Assembly (NCBI GenBank): GCA_008704415.1
Contig: VXIS01000014.1
Location: 62,001 to 126,000, forward strand
Reading direction: 5' to 3'
DNA length: 64,000 nt
From: Sphaerosporella brunnea
Taxonomy: Eukaryota > Ascomycota > Pezizomycetes > Pezizales > Pyronemataceae
A model generated the notes under the pieces. That model was not told the DNA's origin and searched no databases. It saw nothing but the letters and a program-made list of their open reading frames with translations. The translations under genes were made by a program, and so were the position numbers. Shown piece after piece: positions 1 to 11,462 of this stretch (positions are counted from its first letter, which is position 1; each line of letters begins with the position of its first letter).

Positions 1-2755
1 ACTTTTCCAACTCTTTGTTCTCCTTCATACGAGCGACGCAAACCGCTTTCGCAATCGGGTGGAGTCTCAATGTGTCAATGCCACTATCCCCTCCGAGTCC
101 CTCAACGCCAGTCTCAAGGCCGCGTTCCATTATACCCAAGCGTAAGCACTGCGAAATACTGACATCAAGATCGGCCGGCCGCCGGTTTGCCTCTCTGGCG
201 ATGAGCTTCACGAGTTGGCTCCTGTGAAGCGGTCTCACGCCCCACCATAGCATAAGATGCGGGACCCCACCACCGGCACCCCGGCCCCAAAACGAGAGAA
301 GCTTTATCAAAGCTGCAGCCTGAGGGAACCCAGTTTCGAGCCTGTCGAAGACGACATGGAAGGGCTCAAGGTATCTCCGCTCGACGAAAGGGCCTCGCTG
401 ATACTTCTTGAGGAAATCGGCGACTGGAGATTGCGTTTCCTTGATGTAGCTCGCAGCTGCATGTATCGCAAGTGGAAGACACGTCAATGCCCTACAGAGG
501 TCGGTGTACTCAGCTGATGGTGTGGCGCTCGGAATCTGTGAGTAGTGGGCGAGCATCGCCACGGCCTCGTCAAGGGACGGTGGATCGAGTGCAAGTGGGT
601 ACGGGGAGCCAAGGCGTGCCGATCCAGCCAGGGCCGGATTGATCGAAGTCATGATTATGCTGCCAGCGTCCGTCCTGGGCATGTAGCCTGCGATTGTGGA
701 GTATTGAGAGTCGTGGTCAATATCGACGCCGTCGAGCACGAGCAGCCAGTCGGACTTCTTGTTGAACCAAGCCACTACATCCATCACTGTTTGCTCAGGA
801 GTCGTAGTTACTGTTGTTTCCGGCAACCGGAGCTCGTCGGCGATGGCGCAGTACCACTTGGTTATCACTTCGGCTGAGAATTTTCCGGTGGTGACATCTT
901 TGCATTCCACCCAGAAAACACCTCCGGAATATTCGGAACGCCTCGAGAAGAAGTATTGACGAGCCAGGTGGGTCTTTCCGCCGCCCGTGATGGACGAGAT
1001 TAGAACTATGCCTTTCGACTTATCGCTTAGAGTTCTGTGGACTTTTTCGAGTTCTTTTTGGCGGCCGCAAAAGAACTTATTTTCTTGGAGGTGATTGGGC
1101 TTGAAGAACGCCGGCGGCGCCTCGAGAAGCTTGCGCTCTACGAAACCAGTCAGTCAGCTATTGTAAAAGAAAACGACTTGATTCATGCTACTATCTACCC
1201 GCCCCACCCGCCTGTTCTATCTCCATGATCTGAATCATACTCCATGATTTCATATGGGAGGATTGTACCATCAGGACCTGTCAAATGCTGCTGCTGGGCT
1301 CCTTCAAGCAACACACTCCCGATCTTAGGACTCCCCTGAACTCGCCTTGGAGAAGGCGTTCGACCTGAAGCGATCTGTTAGCTGTTGCATGGCCTTATAA
1401 AAAGCAAAACATACGCTGGTTTATTAGCCCTTCCATTTTCCAACTTATGTCAAGGTATTCGTGGTCTTCCAGTTGCCGCCATTTAATTGCAACGCGACCA
1501 GGAGCACCAGCCGCAAACTCCATCAACACCCCGGATACCATATTCCATCCTGGCGCTCGGGTGGTTGCAAATTTACACATTTCGGTATGCGTGGCGTGAA
1601 TTCCGGCTTTCTTGGCGTTCGGCATTTCCAGCACGGCGGATGTTTTCTCCACAATCTTGCACAACCATTCAGCATCACGACCGAATCGGAATGACCGAAG
1701 TTTCACTCACCACGTCGCGTGTCAATCCGCCGAGGTTAGTCCCTAACTCTTCCCAGAAAAAAGCCATCTGAAATTCCGGGGCCAAACCGACGAAGCTGTC
1801 GGTGATGTTTTGCAAAGTTTCCGAGTTTTTCCCCAGAGCATTCACCAAAGACTCGTTGGAGTCAATCCATGCCTTTGTCATAACGGTCCGTACCAGAGAT
1901 TCTGCCATCTTCCCCCACCGAGCAAGATCCGCGCCCATGTGGGGTGTGCCGAGAAAGAGGATTCCGGAGGTGCACACACGAATGGATCGCAGCTCGGGAT
2001 TGTGGGATATGTTGCACGTCGACGAGTATATGAGAGCCTTGGCAAGAAGTTAGCAAGTGCAGTTACACCCGAAGGGAGGGCGGGCTGCAGGTACCCGTTT
2101 CACAACGATTCCGCCGAGTGAGTGACACACGAAGATGATAGGTCGGTGCTTGTCATTCGGATACTGCCCACCGCCACCACAGTCAGTCCTCGCAACACCA
2201 ATGATTTTCTTCGTGGACATACCCGGCGGAAATAGTGCAGCTCCGAGACAAGAGTAGTTGCATGGTGGAGAACCATATTCGTGCTTGCACTCTCAAAGAC
2301 TTTTCCGGGATCCGAATCATAGCCGTAAGTCAATATTCGAGCAGTAGGGATATCCTTCGGGAGAAGATCGCGCAGCCAGAGCACGTCTTTATCGGGTGTA
2401 GAGCCCTTCGAGGTCCAAGTTTTGAAAGCGTCGCCTTTCAGGCCGTGAACGGCCACTATGCTGCAATACCTGTTAGCGATGCTGGGCCAAAGCAAAGCAA
2501 AGGGGACTCGAGGCACCCTTACTCGACGGTGGGCTCAACGCCGTCCGGTGGTGCGTAGAGGACATGAACGCCGATGCTGGGGTCTTTCGAGTGGGCAGGT
2601 TCCGGCTCCGCGCCCGGAGCCGGACTGTGAGTTGCGACTGCCCACGGCTGATTCTCATCAGCGTCAAAAAACTCCATGCTGCCGCAGGAAGTAGAAGAAG
2701 AGGTCGAACAAAGCGAGCGAGCAGGGGATCGTGATCGATAGTAGGAGAAGAGCAT
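1..2755 (-). CDS. NLR-like protein: alpha/beta-hydrolase (lipase-like) domain plus NB-ARC, 3' end outside window
   Basis: Likely a fungal STAND/NLR-type receptor of the kind linked to non-self recognition. Exons read: ATG at 2755 to 2523; then, after introns 2470-2522, 2164-2222, 2038-2094 and 1656-1710 (all GT-AG, 53-59 nt), on to about 1400. The N-terminal domain has VHGLKGDAFKTW, ILTYGYDS, the nucleophile elbow CHSLGGIVVKR (about 2100-2125) and FLGTPHMGADL, as in DUF676/lipase-like domains fused to fungal NLRs. A further intron (about 1360-1411) leads to a linker exon reading GSVLLEGAQQ; the next junction (about 1137-1290) is not resolved. The NB-ARC part is open from about 1136 to base 1: P-loop TGGGKTHLA (970-990), Walker B LLVLDGVD, GSIIMTSIN, CLPLAIHAA and a winged-helix-like LHPIAKAV at the left edge. 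Repeats (TPR, WD or ankyrin) are expected beyond base 1 but not visible. No stop codon breaks the exons. Function is inferred from family. Confidence 0.82.
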
Positions 2756-3199
2756 ACCAAACGCATTATACTTTTTTTTTTCCTTTGCAGCGTTGATAAG
2801 CGGTAGTAGCTGTTGCTTGTTGTGGTGGTGGTGGTTGTGGTATGTAGTGATGGCTCAGCTCAGGCGTAAGTGAGATGCTGAGCGCTCGTGGTTCTCCGAT
2901 GTGATGTTCTGGTGTGCCTGCGGGGGTCAGATGGGGAATGCGGGGTGACATCAAATCACCACCCCTTTCGCCCACCCTTGCACTGCTACTTATAACCGTT
3001 CGGGATGACTCTGCATGTGGATGGGCGATGGTTGCACAGCCCGGCGGCTGCTGCCTTACGTTTGACGCTATTTGCATGCTGCTGATCGGATCAGGGGGTT
3101 AGGGTTCTCGACAGACGTGCGCAGTGGCGAGAAGCGTATATACGCACTCTCATGAAGTTTCAGGTCACGGACACGTACCTGCGCTGTCTGGCCATTTGC

Positions 3200-3231
<32 letters not shown>

Positions 3232-4147
3232 CACTTCAGCCCCATTCTTGCGCACTTCTATCGAACTCAGACATTACACGTCACCTCGAGCGCAAAGATA
3301 CATACTTTCCTGTGGCGGGTGAAGCCCGTTTCGATGTTCTCATCACCCGCCAAACTAATAGGTTCGCCACGGGTAAAACTGCCAATATATACTTCCCGAT
3401 GCGCCCCTTACCGTGACCGTTATAGCTACCTATGTGACTATATAGAGCCAGGTCAGGTCAGTCATTGGGCGGTAAGTTTGCGGTATGTATGTATCTATAT
3501 TTTAACCCCCCGGATGAAAAGCCTGCCGTGACTCATTTCCGGGTGGGCGGGTGGAAGATTCCAGCTTCTCTTGTGCCCTGAACTTTGCCTTGGGAAATGA
3601 CGTCCATAAGAAAAGTCAACTTTGAACGATTCAACATTCCGAGTGACATGTGGTGCATGACCACGCAAGCACGGAATGTAACTAATGTAAGGCGCGGCGT
3701 CGAGGCCATATGGACCCAGCCGGCCGCAACCAAAAACAAAAAAAACAAAAACGTAGTTCTTCGATCATGTGCCTTAGGTTTCTGAAAGGGGGGAATTTGC
3801 AGGGCAGTGTTTCGTCTCGGAATCACAGGGAGACGAATGATGAAGGAAAAGCTTTTTAAGCCAGTTTGACAAATTTCTAGGCCATCCAGAACCGCACGCC
3901 TCCTTTTCTTCACAAATTTTGTCGGTGACAGCAAGCGTTTTCAGGTCAAAAACTAGCACGTGGGAAGTCAGTAAATTGCTCATGAGGGACGTTGCGGGTT
4001 TCTGACGTATACGTCGTGTTCGCATTCAATTCATGAAGTCAACAAAAGGGAAAGGCCTCCTTAAGCTTCCAAGCAGTAGTCCCCGCCTTAGGCCATCAGA
4101 TAGCCATTAAAGCGAGCGGGATCAGTGAACTGATATGACGATTCCTC
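2756..4147. other. Intergenic stretch with poly(A) tract
   Basis: No gene supported. The presumed promoter of the NLR-like gene has a T-rich run and TGG/GGT-rich simple sequence (2770-2845). A perfect 27-nt A tract lies at 3202-3228, and AT-rich sequence follows. Minus-strand ORFs at 3533-4025 overlap one another in different frames and resemble no family I recognise. Confidence 0.6.
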
Positions 4148-4921
4148 TCATCGAGCTTGCCCAGGCGGCAGAACCATTAATTTACGGGTGCCACGAGGAA
4201 GAAACAACGAATCACTCACAGAACCCTTCTTGGCGTATTCATCGGCCTCATTCCACTCCCTGGGAATCAGCCAGAACTGGACAAGCACACCACGGCTCTC
4301 CTGTCGCCTCAGAGTCTCCAGCAAGATCTCCCAAAGATCCTTGTTCTTGACTGCGGTGCCGTCACTGGTCTTCCAGCCGTTGATGACCCACTCGCTCAAC
4401 CACTCGCTGACGCCCTTGACAACGTACTCGCTGTCACAAGCCAACACGACCTTGTTGAACCCCTCTCCGTTCCAAAGCCTCATTTCCAGAGCCAAGATGG
4501 CGGCGCGAAGCACAGCACGGTTGTTGGTGTGCTGAGTACCGTCCTTCTCCAGCGGGTAGGCGATTCCGGAGCGGAAGTGGGTGCTGGTGTAGACCACACC
4601 ACAGCCGCCACAGGCCTCGGGGTTGCCGTTGTTGCTGCACGCGCCGTCGATAAACATCAGCATCTGCTGCCGGTTGTTGGTACGAATAAAGCGGAAGCCA
4701 GGAACGGTGCAGACGTTGTAGCGGACGGCGAAGAGCTCGATCGGGCGCATGTTCTCTCTGGGAGGGAAGAAACGACGGTTGCCATCCGCATACGAGGTTT
4801 CGACGGCAGGATAACGGTACAGATGTGGGAAGTGTAGGTAGTCGGGACGGCCGGCAGGAAGAGCCTGAACGGAGAGCCGTGGTAATGCCATTTTGACAAA
4901 GTCGATGATTCTGTTGGGCAT
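4148..4921 (-). CDS. RNase H type 1-like protein with a substituted catalytic residue
   Basis: A single-exon 257-aa protein whose ATG is at 4921. The RNase H fold is recognised from FIDGACSNNG (about 90-99), HTNNRAVLRAAILALE (131-146), ACDSEYVVKGVSEW (161-174), NGWKTSDG and LWEILLE, and WNEADEYAKKG (223-233). Active type 1 enzymes cleave the RNA strand of RNA/DNA hybrids with four carboxylates (D10, E48, D70, D134 in E. coli RNase HI). The equivalents here are D92, V137, D163 and D227, so the Glu normally found in NNRxEL is Val (codon GTG at 4511-4513). The fungal IPREWN form of the C-terminal motif is kept. The first 85 residues are not recognised. The protein is otherwise intact, so it may bind hybrids without cutting, or another residue may compensate. 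No signal peptide is seen. Confidence 0.85.
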   Translation of the reverse strand: MPNRIIDFVKMALPRLSVQALPAGRPDYLHFPHLYRYPAVETSYADGNRRFFPPRENMRPIELFAVRYNVCTVPGFRFIRTNNRQQMLMFIDGACSNNGNPEACGGCGVVYTSTHFRSGIAYPLEKDGTQHTNNRAVLRAAILALEMRLWNGEGFNKVVLACDSEYVVKGVSEWLSEWVINGWKTSDGTAVKNKDLWEILLETLRRQESRGVLVQFWLIPREWNEADEYAKKGSVSDSLFLPRGTRKLMVLPPGQAR

Positions 4922-5191
4922 GCCACGAGAAAAAGAAGTGGATACTTAAGCTGATTGGCCTTTTGGCGGATTGTTGGTGAAAGATGAAGGCGGTGGTGTG
5001 GTGACGGCAAGAGGTTCGCACAGCAGCCTGAAGAGTCAACCAGCGTGACACTGTGAATGCTGCCACTCGCAGCTGCTTATTTTATGTATTTATTATGTAT
5101 TTATTTATCTATTTATCAAGGAAATGGAAATGGTAATAGAAGCTACAAGAAAATGGAATGTCTTAGTTTGTAGTTGCTTAGTAATAGATGC

Positions 5192-6630
5192 TTACTGAAG
5201 TAAGTCCTGACGTCTTTGTCTATGCGGTACTGTGTACTGTTGCTGAAGAGGATTAGTCCTCTATTCTATTCTATGCTTGCTTTGCTAGCAGCCAATGTGG
5301 TAAAAAAGGGGGGTCCCAAAAACATTTTATGCATTTCCGAGATGGTTGGAGCCGTTCAAACGTTTCGAATGTGACGAAAACGTTTGGGTGCGGTCTTTGA
5401 CAATGCAGATGCTGCTGGACTGCCCCACGCTATGCCACGTCGTGAGAAGAAATTTTTTTTCGAAGCCAAGAAGCCAAGAAGCTTTGTCTGTAAAAACGAT
5501 TAGATGATTCTTTCTATTTAAAGTACTTTCAGGAAGTAAACAGTTATATGTATCAAACGTCTGCAGTACCAGAGCCTCCAGATCTGATTTTTGGCCCTCA
5601 AGGCTTTCTCAGTTTTCACTTCTGCTCGGAAACAATTTGTTTCTGAGAATCTCCCATGTGTGTGGGCGCTGCCTAGCTGGGGGGGGGGGAGGCGGTGAAG
5701 CTTGACCGCTAGAGAGCCTGTCATTGGCTCCAAGTGTCGTGACAACTACTTGTAGGCAGGCTATTCATGGGCTAGCATAGCGATCCAAAAACCTTTCAGA
5801 CGTGGTAAACGTTGTTGCCCCGGGACGTCTATGTTCGACAGATCATACTTTTTCTGTGAGCATCGACATTTGTGTACTTGATGTGGTATCAATACAGTTC
5901 AAGATATGGAATCGTCTTTAACCTTCAGACTGCTTCAGCCACGATTTCTCATACTAGGTGCTTAGTATTCTCGAGTACCTCGTCAGAAGCCTTATTCCCC
6001 TGTGGCGTGCATGCATATGGCTCAGCTTTCCTCCGACCATAATATTTAGGCCGGCCCAAGCTTCTTTTCGTAGGAAAGCCGACCGGTTAGCAATCCAATA
6101 GAGTCGTACCCGTGCGGAACTCCTAGCTATATAGAACCAGCTTGTATCCTCTGAACGGAGAGAGAGTATTTAGGTGTACTGGTGGTACAGCTCTTCCAGG
6201 CAGCCAACAGCCCACGCACTCTCTTCCTGAGCCTTTATCAGCAAATAAGGGAAATTTAGAGCTGCACACCGGTCTTTTACCAACCGAGGGGCTAAAGATA
6301 TGTAGCAGATAACCAACGGGTCACCGCATGGCTCTGAGCCATTCATGAGAGTATTTTTTCTTCAGCGTGGTCTACTATTTCCCTTCTCGCATTGTTCTGA
6401 GGGGTTGTTGCGGACTTTACAGGGGCGTCTGGGTAAAAATGCGATGGGGAGGTGCCTCAGCGACCTGCATGCAGGCCATAGGACAATGGCGAATCATGAA
6501 GCCTTATGACGAGATACTGCAAGTAAGTCTTGATGTCTTTGTCGATGCCGTGCTGGATGTGTTGCTGGAGGGGCTTAGTAACTGTAGTGCTCTACGTATA
6601 CTCTATTCCATGCTTGCTTTGCCAGCAGCC
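5192..6630 (+). repeat. Diverged direct repeat pair (about 5192-5293 and 6513-6630)
   Basis: Both copies read GTAAGTC(C/T)TGA(C/T)GTCTTTGTC near the start and end in TATGCTTGCTTTGC or CATGCTTGCTTTGC followed by (T/C)AGCAGCC, with moderate divergence and small indels between. They are about 1.3 kb apart in the same orientation. No coding content is recognised. The identity of the parent element is unknown. Confidence 0.6.
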
Positions 6631-7412
6631 CTATATTCCGTTTTTTTGGAGCGAAAGGCGAAGTGCCTTGGTCAAAAGTGAGCTTTTGGAACCGGAGTTA
6701 GGGGGATGGGTTAGGTACGAGTGACCCATGGTGACCCGAAGGACTTGGAGGCGGTAGTCTTTTGGAGGAGAAAGGGGCACCGGCTGATCCCAAGGAGATT
6801 GAGGAAAGGTAGGAGGATGGGAGTTTTTTGATTGCCAGGCACTGCAAGGCCAGTAGGTTGTAGGGAATTTTTTTCCTATGGAGGGAAAACTTAGCCTTTG
6901 GCTCCAAAATATACGGTACTTACAGTTGACGATACGGATAGGCTCCGGCCTGGAGGCGTATAGTCTGATAGAGTGAGAATCCTTATAATAAAAATTGAAG
7001 TTTGTACAGAAAACAGAGGTTGATTGTAGTGTAATCTATAAAACAAGCAGGTGGCGTACCATTACAAACCCACATTATGTCAAATTCCGACATTTATACA
7101 GGGTGCGGTTTTGTCCATACATGTTTTATCGGACGTAGGAACATAGACTTATAAGTGGGCTCTTTTTATACGGAGTAGAGGGTGTCCTTGGAAACTTGTC
7201 AAAGGCCCAACCGCGACAGAAACACACGGTAAGAACGGCACGTTATGTATAAAATGAGTGTATCATAACGGATTTATAGCCGACTTGCTTGGTAGCAAGT
7301 AAATCCGTAGATGATACTGACGCATTCGCTACAATTCATATTATCTGCTTGTCACAGCCTCACCGGTAATCACTCGCCACCGTCGAGGGACAGTACACTC
7401 CGGGTACGGTAC

Positions 7413-7520
7413 CCGCCAGTGTTCCTAATAGCCAGCCCGCCCGTTGGGCTGCTCGAAAAGACGGGCGGGCTGTTTGGGCTGCAGCCCACGTCGGGTTGGC
7501 TGGCGGGCTTCCAGCGGATG
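7413..7520. repeat. GGGCTG-rich dispersed repeat, copy 1
   Basis: Starts CCAGTGTTCCTAATAGCCAG and continues with GC-rich short palindromes built from CAGCCCG/CGGGCTG. The same start and composition recur at about 19020-19120 (inverted), 33715-33815, 34025-34165, 34355-34490, 42575-42800, 43485-43555 and 43690-43875. The element type is unknown. Confidence 0.6.
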
Positions 7521-8913
7521 CAGGGACAGAAACACTCTTCAAACTGATGGTTGCATGACAGGTTCACCTCAGTCGAAAGTGCTTGGCAGCCCGGCAGCCA
7601 GCGCGTCGTGATTTGAGACAGTCGGGGCTTTTTGGGCCTGCTATGAGGAACATTGGTACCCGCTGCATACTTCTGTGCCAAACACTTTCATGACTGCTCG
7701 TCCCATCACCAATTGCTTGAAAAAAAAAAAAAAAAATCTATTCCCTTCTAATTTTCTTTCCACTCAACTCAACATGGCGAAGAGCCGCCGAGCCCACTCA
7801 CGAAAACATGACGAGGACAGAGGTGGGGCTCTTCCTCAAGGTATCAACCTTCGCTGAGGATGTGTCCAGTGGGTACGTTCATCCCTCTAACACCATAGCG
7901 GTGCGCCTGAACCTCTTTTTCCCATTGACGGCCACCGGCACCCTATGGCTGCGAAAGGGGATGGTGGTGCTGGTCTCTTCGCTCTTTGCGATGGGAACGA
8001 TTCACATTCGGCGGCCTCGTTGTCTCGCTTTTTTGTGCCCTCGGACAAACGTGAGGGCACAGCACTAGTGATGGCAGTTCCGCGGTCGACGCTATTTGCT
8101 CAGTTGACGGCAGAGACGAAGTTGCAGTGGGAGTTAGCTTAGGGGTACGGGCACTGGCTGGTAGATAGGGTTCTTGTTCTTCCGCGACACACGTTCTATA
8201 CTGGCTCCTATAGGAGATTCATTGTTCTTCCGTTTTTCTATTGCGGAAACAAGGCCTGTAGTTTTTATGTTTTTATGTTTTTTTTTTAGTTTTTTTTTTT
8301 AGTCCTGTTAAACCTCTCAAAGGCGGACATTTGTAGTTTGGGAATTGCCGTCCGTTGGCAATTCCCTTCGCACTAACCCAGCATTACCGATCTCACAGGC
8401 CTCGTGCGTTGCAAGTCAATGCGTGCGTAATCGCACGTAAGCCACTGTGGCTTGCGTGTGATATGGCGAATACAGACAGACAGACAGACAAACGATGAAT
8501 CAACTTAGCCACTGCAAAACGTTGATGGGGAGGGGGAAGGGGCCTAGGCGAAATAGTCCACCCGGCGGACACACGTCCAAGGCAAAACCCGGGGACACGG
8601 AACGACTAAGGAGCGGTAGGCCGAGGCGGCTGTTGAGCGGATAGCCATAGCCGCAGGCCGTTCGGAACCCGCGGGCGCGATAGGCCGTGCCAGGGCAAGT
8701 CGCCCTAGTTCTCTAGTATCGTATGTCACTCAACGCCTTGTGCCGTTGGATCGCAAGGTAATCAACTTTGTGCAGTGTAAGAGGGTGGTAGGTATCCTTT
8801 TTGAATTCAAACATGCTCAACAACGCTTTTCTGCGAATACCCTTAACGCCATTGAACACAACGACTAACGCCAAAAAAAAGATAGAAAAACAAAAACGCG
8901 CCACGCATCACTT

Positions 8914-11462
8914 CTAAGGACTGTCCGCGGCCGGCGGTAATGTCGAGCCCTTCCTCCCCGTGCCCGAGTTCATAATCTCGTTAAATAGCCCTTCTTCCGA
9001 CGATACTTGTGACCGGCTCTCGACAGCATCGATGCACCCCTTAATAACCTTCTTGACTTGCACAACTCTGGTCAACAGCAAGAGCAAGTGCTTCAGGTGC
9101 GTGACTTCGGCCGGGACCTCCTGGCGACCTTCCCGTTTCAATACACACACATAGCCATCCGGATGGCATAGCCGAGAGATACTCAGCACGAGGCCCCCGG
9201 TGATGAAGCCCACAAGCTGCAGGTGCTTGACAAGGGCAGGGTTGTGCTCCACCAGGTCATGTTGCCGGTCGAACATGTCGCGTAGCGCCTTGCCGAGTTT
9301 CTGGTCGTCATTCAACCACTTCGTCGACGTTGTGCTACCGTGGAAAGTCCTTATGACCTCCGTGCCGCCGAACTCGTGGGGGACGTCCTGCACGCTGCGT
9401 ATGATTCCGTCGAGATGCGGGACGGACCGCATCCGCGTCGCGGAGTCCGTGCGCGTTCGGTTTTTGCGCAGCGCAGTGGCGTGGCAAGCAGCTTCGTTCC
9501 TGAAGGGATCAAAAATCAGCTAAAATAGATCCGACAGACAGCGGTGGTAGAACAAACGGTAAATTACCTTTCGAGAGTGATGTATGGAAGGGATAGAAGG
9601 CACTTGTCCAGGATAAGAGACCAAATGTGCGTCGTGTACCATCCTTCAAGGTGAGGCTGCCTCAGCGGATTCCCTACAGCTTCGAAGAGCGGTAGAAACT
9701 GCCAGATGACATTGTTAGCCCACTCCAAATCAAAATGCTCCGTTGGATCGTAGACAGTGCCTGAAGGCAGATAGGGTGTAGCATTCAGCACGTTTCTGAG
9801 GTCTGCGGTTGTTTTAACCTCGCCACGGTCAGCTGATGTGTAGAATGCGAGTCTTGAATGGAATGCATACCTTGTGAAACCGAGTCAACGATCTTGCAAA
9901 TTGCGCGGTCGGATTTGGCAATGACGGAACACTGCAACAGATCTCCTCCCACTCGTCAGCGTCGAACCACGTCTTCATCGTCTCGTTACTAAGATCGATA
10001 GTCCAATTGCGGACCAAACCGCGCGGGAACGTCTTATCGTCGGGTCCGGCGCGACAGTAGGCTTCGAAGAGGATATCCTCGACCGCACGTTTGCTGCTGC
10101 TACGAAGACGCCATTTCCGAGACTCGTCAAAGCCGTCGAATGAGCTTCGAATTGCATCTTCCAAATCGATGGATTCGGGATTTGGGGATGTGTCGTCGGA
10201 AGCAAACAAATCGCTGTCTGAAAACAAAGCTTCGTCTGCGGCGCCGCCGGTTGCCGCCGAATTCACAACGATGTTTCCGATGTTTCCGAAATGGATGGTG
10301 GTAGCATCACCGGCATTCGACTGGCGGGCTTGCTGTTTCTCGAGCCAAATCTTCGCGCAACGTCGATCCGATCGAGGGCCCTGTCAGAACCGGTGTGAGA
10401 ACGGGACCATGCTAGTAGGGAAAGGGGCCGAATGATGCTAGGAGAAGGGAAAGGAACGGGATCGGGTATCCAGCAGAACAAGGCCCGAAACCCACGGGGT
10501 GCAATGCCAACCAATGCGACTACAAGAATCGCCGGTGTAAACAGCCGACTATAAAAATCGACTGTAGATCCAGCAGAGCAAGGCGTATAAACACGGCATG
10601 CAAAGCCAACCAATGCGACTACAAGAATCGCTGGTGTAAACAGCCGACTATAAAAATCGACTGTGGATCCAGCAGAGCAAGGCGTATAAACACGGTATGC
10701 AAAGCCAACCAATGCGACTACAAGAATCGCCGGTGTAAACAGCCGACTATAAAAATCGACTGTAGATCCAGCAGAGCAAGGCGTATAAACACGGCATGCA
10801 AAGCCAACCAATGCGACTACAAGAATCGCCGGTGTAAACAGCCGACTATAAAAATCGACTGTGGATCCAGCAGAGCAAGGCGTGTAAACACGGCATGCAA
10901 AGCCAACCAATGCGACTACAAGAATCGCCGGTGTAAACAGCCGACTATAAAAATCGACTGTGGATCCAGCAGAGCAAGGCGCGAAAACACGGCGTGCAAT
11001 GCCAACCAAGGTGACTGGTGTAAACAGCTGACTATGAATAGTCGACTGTGCATCCTGCTTAACAGGATGTAAAGCATACCAAAGTTTAGGGGAAGGTCAC
11101 CGATCTCACACCGGAAGAAAGTACGAAGGACGTACCTTTTTCTGCCATTTTTTATAAAGCGTGGTGGCACGTTTGCGACACTCAGCGCCGCAGCAAGAGC
11201 GTCCGCAGCGTTGGATCTTCGAGAGCGTGTACTTCCAGCGACCAATGACCTTGGGATGGTTCGAATCGTCCTTGTGGTATTTCAGGTAATCGTCGAGATT
11301 CCACTCGCGTGGCGCACGTTTGAAGTAATCCTCGCTAGCCCTCGGGCACACGTTACTATTTCCACCATCAGCAAGTTGGAAATCATGGGGTGCACGCTTA
11401 AATCGACCTTGCAGCAGCCATGGCGAGGAGGCCTGAACAGGAGATGTCGGTGAACCGGTCAT
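8914..11462 (-). CDS. Hypothetical fungal protein, four-exon model with long first intron
   Basis: Not assigned to a named family. The best model has exons 11462-11136, 10380-9871, 9818-9568 and 9499-8914, giving 557 aa. Introns 9819-9870 (52 nt) and 9500-9567 (68 nt) are well supported by frame. The proposed first intron (10381-11135, 755 nt, GTACGT...CTGACAG) joins two phase-0 exons and contains the 99-bp minisatellite. The reason for joining them is that the 10380 exon has no in-frame ATG near its start and is preceded by a TGA. Exon 1 is basic, with a short Cys cluster (CGRSCCGAEC). The second exon has a Gly/Asn-rich block (HFGNIGNIVVN) then an acidic Ser/Asp stretch. The last exons carry HLDGIIRS and EFGGTEV, reminiscent of the D...ExG pattern in large fungal families of unknown function. 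Exon 1 could instead be a separate gene. Confidence 0.55.
10472..11065. repeat. 99-bp tandem minisatellite, about six units
   Basis: Units begin with CAGCAGA(G/A)CAAGGC at 10472, 10571, 10670, 10769, 10868 and 10967, exactly 99 bp apart, with only a few substitutions between the inner copies; the outer units are more diverged. Because 99 is 33 codons, one minus-strand frame stays open across the array (10263-11009) and encodes a 33-residue repeat. I regard that ORF as a by-product of the repeat length. The array lies in the proposed first intron of the minus-strand gene 8914-11462. Confidence 0.9.

Larger units (their letters stand above)
4922..8913. other. 4-kb gene-free stretch of repeat debris
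   Basis: No coding sequence is supported; ORFs are short and overlap in several frames. Contents: TATTTAT-rich sequence at about 5080-5120; a diverged direct repeat (about 5192-5293 and 6513-6630); a run of Gs near 5681; a GGGCTG-rich repeat copy (about 7413-7520); a 17-nt A tract (7720-7736); T-rich blocks (8279-8302); and a short CAGA microsatellite (about 8472-8490). Confidence 0.6.

Noticed and set aside
3533..4025. Minus-strand ORFs of 133 and 83 aa
   Set aside because: They overlap each other in different frames and show no recognisable domain.
10263..11009. 248-aa minus-strand ORF with 33-residue repeats
   Set aside because: Its openness follows from the 99-bp unit length of the minisatellite. 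It overlaps a better exon in another frame and shows no known repeat-protein pattern.
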